Source: Ectocarpus siliculosus
Lineage: Eukaryota; Sar; Phaeophyceae; Ectocarpales; Ectocarpaceae
Assembly: GCA_000310025.1 (NCBI GenBank)
Contig: FN649734.1
Coordinates: 2,530,632-2,553,601 of the forward strand
Direction: 5' to 3'
DNA length: 22,970 bases
Shown here: positions 19,992 through 22,970 of the stretch, one piece after another
How the letters are laid out: each line of letters starts with the position of its first letter
Numbering within the stretch: position 1 is the stretch's first letter
Notes under the pieces: generated by a model
What the model was told of the DNA's origin: nothing
Seen by the model: only the letters and a program-made list of their open reading frames with translations
The model's database searches: none
Position numbers and translations under genes: made by a program

Positions 19992-22437
19992 ATGCCGCGA
20001 GGCACAGCGTCACCCTCTTCTACCTCTGCTGCGTCGCTCGGTCGTGGAGGCACGATGCTGTTACGACACGCAGCCGTTCGCGATGCGGCTGCTCGAGCTG
20101 CTAGCATCAGGGGTGCTGCTTGTGGGGTGAGTGGTCACATAGCGGGGCTGGTGTACATACGTGTCTCAAAATACGTTCCGAACGTCTCCAGCGGGCGGAG
20201 ACTTTGTTGTCGTCGCTACTGCTTGCTGTGTGTACCTGAAATCTGTGCTCACAAACCAGCATGCACGCGGACACAGCCTGTCTCTTTCGCCTCTCTCACA
20301 CGCCCATCCCAAGCGCACGCCGCTTTGATTTATTAGACACAGTGTTTGAAGGGCGCATGTTGAACTGCTGTTGAATGCTCTCCGTCTGTTGGCGCGCTTC
20401 AGCAATGGTTGCGTTATCGCTGCAGCCGTTACGTGGGTGCAATCACGCCGGCACGCCGGCACGCCGGCAGTGCCTCGCCAGCTACAGCACTCACGTAGCA
20501 GCAATGGTGTTGGAGCTGATTTGCAACATCAAGCGATGTCGGGGTCAGAATGCAGTTCAATTGCTGGCCCTCTGTACTCGGCATCGCACTCGTCCGCCGC
20601 CTGAAGTTTACCGCTGTCTACTGTCTTATATCGTGTAGATAGGTCTCCTGACTGCTGCACCGCTGTAGCTGTAGACCAAAGCGGCACTGCCGTATCGTAC
20701 GATAGTTAGTGCTGAGCTTTTTCTGAACAAGACAACCCCACATGACCACCAATTGTCGGGAAACTGTGATACACCAGAGTGCATTTCTCAGAATCTCAAT
20801 ATACAGAAGTACCTCCGCCGAAATTCAGTTTGTGTCATGAACAACTGCTCTGCTGCCGTTGCGGACGGATGCGCCCACTACAACAGGTGCTGCATCCAGT
20901 CGGCTACACAGCAGTGCATGTGCAGAGTTACCATCACCCAACAGTACCCCGCCGGGTGACGGTACAGCAGTCGGATAGCAACCCAACTCATGCTTAGAGC
21001 CTCTCAGTGACTGCTTTTGGGTGTTAACGTTTACAAGTGTACTTGTCGTGGCGGCAGGACTTGCCACGTATACCGCACAACGTACATGTGCGACTGCTCT
21101 GCAGCATGTGTACTACTGCTGTCGCTGAAGGTCGCGACCCCCACCCCTCTCCCGTGTGTGGGTTTGTGTGGGTTTGTGTGGGTGTGTGAATTCGTCCTAT
21201 CTATGCTGACGCTGACACGTTAACGTGCAAGTTCATACCATACCAGCCGGGGTCAACATAGTGTAAGTCAAACACTTTTTTTTTTTTATTGTGACCCAAC
21301 CTCTCATCCTGAGGTATGTATCACTTGCCTTTTGAAGTAGTTTTCGCCAGCAGGGTTCAGCCGCCCCTTTCTCTCTTGGAGGCAGACTCTCGAAACGCAG
21401 AAAAACATCCCTCCTGAGAGAGAATCGAACCCACAACGCGCCACCTGTAGGTTTGCGAGGTTACTCACTACATTCGGGACGACCGGTTGATGTCATCTTT
21501 ACCCCTTTCCCTGCTTCATTCCCACCCAATCCCCCCCCTTCCCCTCTCGAGACACCCCTATCCCCCCTTTGCTATCCGTTTCGGCAGTTTTTGCACGTCG
21601 GCGACAACGACCCAAACGGCCAAGCGCTCTCTCAAGCCCCCCGGCGCTCGGCGCGCCGCCGCCCTCTCTCTACGGAGGCCAACCCGCCCCAACAACAACC
21701 AACGCGAGATCGAGAGCCCCCGCCCCCGCCCCCTCCCGCGCCGCACAAGAGTGGACTGCTCTCCGGTAGCGGAGGCGGTGGTGATGGAGGCGGCGGCGAA
21801 GCTCGGGGTGGTGCGGCCGCTGCTGCGGCTGCTACGGGGGTGACGGTGGACACGACCGGCGGCAGCGGCGGGGGGGGCGAGGACCCTGTCGACCTGCCAT
21901 TTCAGCCCTGTGATGACCATCTCGAAAATGGCAGCAGCAACCTTGGTGGTGGTGGTGGTGGTGGTGGGAGTGTTGGGACCTCTTTGGACGATGCCTGGGA
22001 AATCAACAACAACAGCAGCGACGCAAGAGGGCTGCTGAGGACGCCGGCGGACTCCACCGCTCCGCTGAATGATGGCGTAGGGGCGGGGGCGCAAAATTCT
22101 CCAGAAAGTCAGCCTAAGGCAGCGCGCCCGGGGGATGAGAGGGCGCACAAGATTTGGGTTACTGGGGGCGGCGTGGGCGACAGCGTCTCAGGTGAGAAAA
22201 CTTGACTTTTGGTTGTTGCTTCCCCTTTGTCGATGCCGCTGTTGCTGCTGTGGCTATCTTGAGGTTGTAGTGGTAATGGTGGCCTTGTTGTTGTTGATGA
22301 TGATGTTGTTGCTAGCAGTGGTCATCGTCGTCGTCATAGCCGCCATCGTTGGTATCGTTTGTGCTGTCACAGTTGAGGAACGCGGCAACACCATCAGGGA
22401 AAAGCGCAAGCGCAACGACCGTTGGGGTGTGTCTTGA
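19992..22437 (+). CDS. Hypothetical low-complexity protein with a C-terminal membrane segment, three exons (tentative)
   Basis: Exons: 19992-20126 (donor GTGAGT, phase 0), 21588-22191 (acceptor ttcggcag, donor GTGAGA, phase 1) and 22319-22437 (acceptor ctagcag, TGA), about 285 residues. Exon 1 is Ala/Arg/Ser-rich, with an inner MLLRHAAVRDAAARAASIRG that looks like an amphipathic mitochondrial-type presequence. Exon 2 begins FLHVGDNDPNGQ and has an Arg cluster followed by PLSTEAN, then Gln/Pro and Gly-rich runs and an Asn/Ser patch (WEINNNSSDARG). Exon 3 supplies about 19 hydrophobic residues (VVIVVVIAAIVGIVCAV) followed by a charged tail (EERGNTIREKRKRNDR), as in a single-pass membrane protein. 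No family was recognised. Exon 2 is the best-supported part. The link to exon 1 across 1.46 kb rests on matching phase only, and other exons could lie between. An organelle target and a membrane anchor are both inferences. Confidence 0.45.
20444..20467. repeat. Three copies of an 8-bp unit
   Basis: The unit cacgccgg is repeated three times exactly within the first intron of the tentative plus-strand gene. It is a small simple repeat. Confidence 0.85.
21153..21188. repeat. 10-bp G/T-rich tandem repeat
   Basis: The unit gggtttgtgt is repeated, with partial flanking copies (gtgtgtgggtttgtgtgggt and on). It is mildly telomere-like in composition but has no telomeric unit. It lies in the first intron of the plus-strand gene. 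Confidence 0.7.
21276..21490 (-). mobile_element. tRNA-derived SINE-like element (candidate)
   Basis: On the minus strand, 21432-21422 reads GGGTTCGATTC, a good match to the RNA polymerase III B-box and tRNA T-loop. About 30-60 bases upstream lies a tRNA-like but degenerate head (region 21475-21435). About 130 bases downstream of the B-box the element ends in a run of 12 A (plus-strand T run at 21276-21287). Head, body and A-tail in this order are the layout of a SINE. The A-box match is weak, the cloverleaf stems have mismatches, and I found no clear target-site duplication. It sits antisense in the first intron of the plus-strand gene. A chance B-box next to a poly-A run is the alternative. 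Confidence 0.4.
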
Positions 22438-22970
22438 GCTTCTAGCGCTCTCGAGTTCAAAATCCGACACGTTCGTTTTTCACACACACACAAGCACGCG
22501 CGCGCGTCGCAAGTAGGTGGGAACGATTGGCCATCGGTGATCGGTCCTGTGGGAATACTGTTCCGTCCTGACGCGTGGTCAATGGTCTAGCCGGTAAGGC
22601 ATTCAAAACAGGAGTTCGCCCCCCCCCCCCCCCCCAAATAAGAAAGAAACAATGGGCCTCCGGGAACCGGCCCGGGGGAAAAAAGGTCCCTCCCCTCCAG
22701 GGGGCGGGGGCCAAGGGCTAACCCCTAAAGGATGGAAAAAATAAAAATGGGCCCCCCCCCCCGGCCTCTTTTCGAACCCTTAAGCCTCCCGAAAACCAAT
22801 GGGGGGAAAAGGGGGGAAGGATCGGAAAAAAAGAAACCCCCCTCCTTTAATTTTCTTTCCCTTCAGGAGGCGCTCTCCCCCCCTTTTAAAGGTTAAGGGG
22901 GAACAAAAAAGTAAAGGCAAAGGTATGGGTGGGGGTGGAAGGGTTTTTAAAGGCTCCACCGGGGTTTGCC
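22438..22970. other. 3' flank merging into probable low-quality sequence
   Basis: Up to about 22600 the sequence looks normal and includes a short CA repeat (22482-22492). From the C run at 22620 onward, homopolymers of 3-12 bases dominate (runs of g, a, c and t doubled or tripled almost everywhere). This is typical of a poor read end. No gene can be read from it. Confidence 0.6.

Noticed and set aside
19417-20013. 198-codon minus frame between the divergent starts
   Set aside because: No domain or compositional sign of coding; it overlaps both better-supported start exons.
21420-21490. Functional tRNA gene on the minus strand
   Set aside because: The B-box is good, but the T-stem has a mismatch, the anticodon stem does not form and no acceptor stem pairs, so only a tRNA-derived element is plausible.
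22570-22620. tRNA-like string (ggtctagccggtaaggc, then gttcg) before the C run
   Set aside because: It resembles a D-arm plus part of a T-arm, but the spacing is too short for a tRNA and it runs into low-quality sequence.

Overview
The window looks like nuclear DNA of a GC-rich, intron-dense eukaryote, most likely a stramenopile alga of the brown-alga type. This is inferred from short coding exons separated by 0.2-1.4 kb introns, GTGAGT/GTAAGA-like donors, CT-rich acceptor tracts, a private minisatellite in many introns, and the protein families present. There is no bacterial operon structure and no rRNA. Nearly all long open frames are either exons of spliced genes or antisense shadows of GC-rich exons, so the genes were rebuilt here by hand from splice signals and reading phase.

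Layout. (1) 250-4391, plus strand: the 3' part of a six-exon gene (about 243 residues visible) that reads as a tyrosinase-like (type-3 copper) protein; its 5' end lies outside the window. Four of its five introns, and its 3' flank, carry their own tandem repeats. (2) 4392-9222: about 4.8 kb with no gene I can support, only simple repeats and one perfect hairpin. (3) 9223-18394, minus strand: a roughly ten-exon gene of about 1,340 codons with a CH_2 (SPATA4/CLAMP-type calponin-homology) domain near residues 283-400, an acidic Pro/Glu-rich N-terminus and a very long disordered Arg/Gly-rich tail. Exon phases agree at every junction, including one GC-AG intron. (4) 19127-19420, minus strand: an acidic first exon with a clean donor, whose downstream exons I could not settle. 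(5) 19992-22437, plus strand: a tentative three-exon gene with an Ala/Arg-rich N-terminus, a Gly/Pro/Gln-rich middle and one hydrophobic segment near the C-terminus. Its first intron holds an antisense tRNA-derived, SINE-like element. (6) From about 22610 to the end, the sequence has the look of low-quality read ends; with the poly-G at position 1, this suggests that the window is a whole small contig.

The genes do not form a pathway. The CH_2 protein family is tied to cilia, flagella and microtubules in other eukaryotes, which would fit an alga with flagellated cells. The tyrosinase-like protein would belong to phenol or copper chemistry, or to a non-catalytic derivative of that fold. The clearest novelty is the CH_2 domain joined to an approximately 800-residue RGG-like low-complexity tail.
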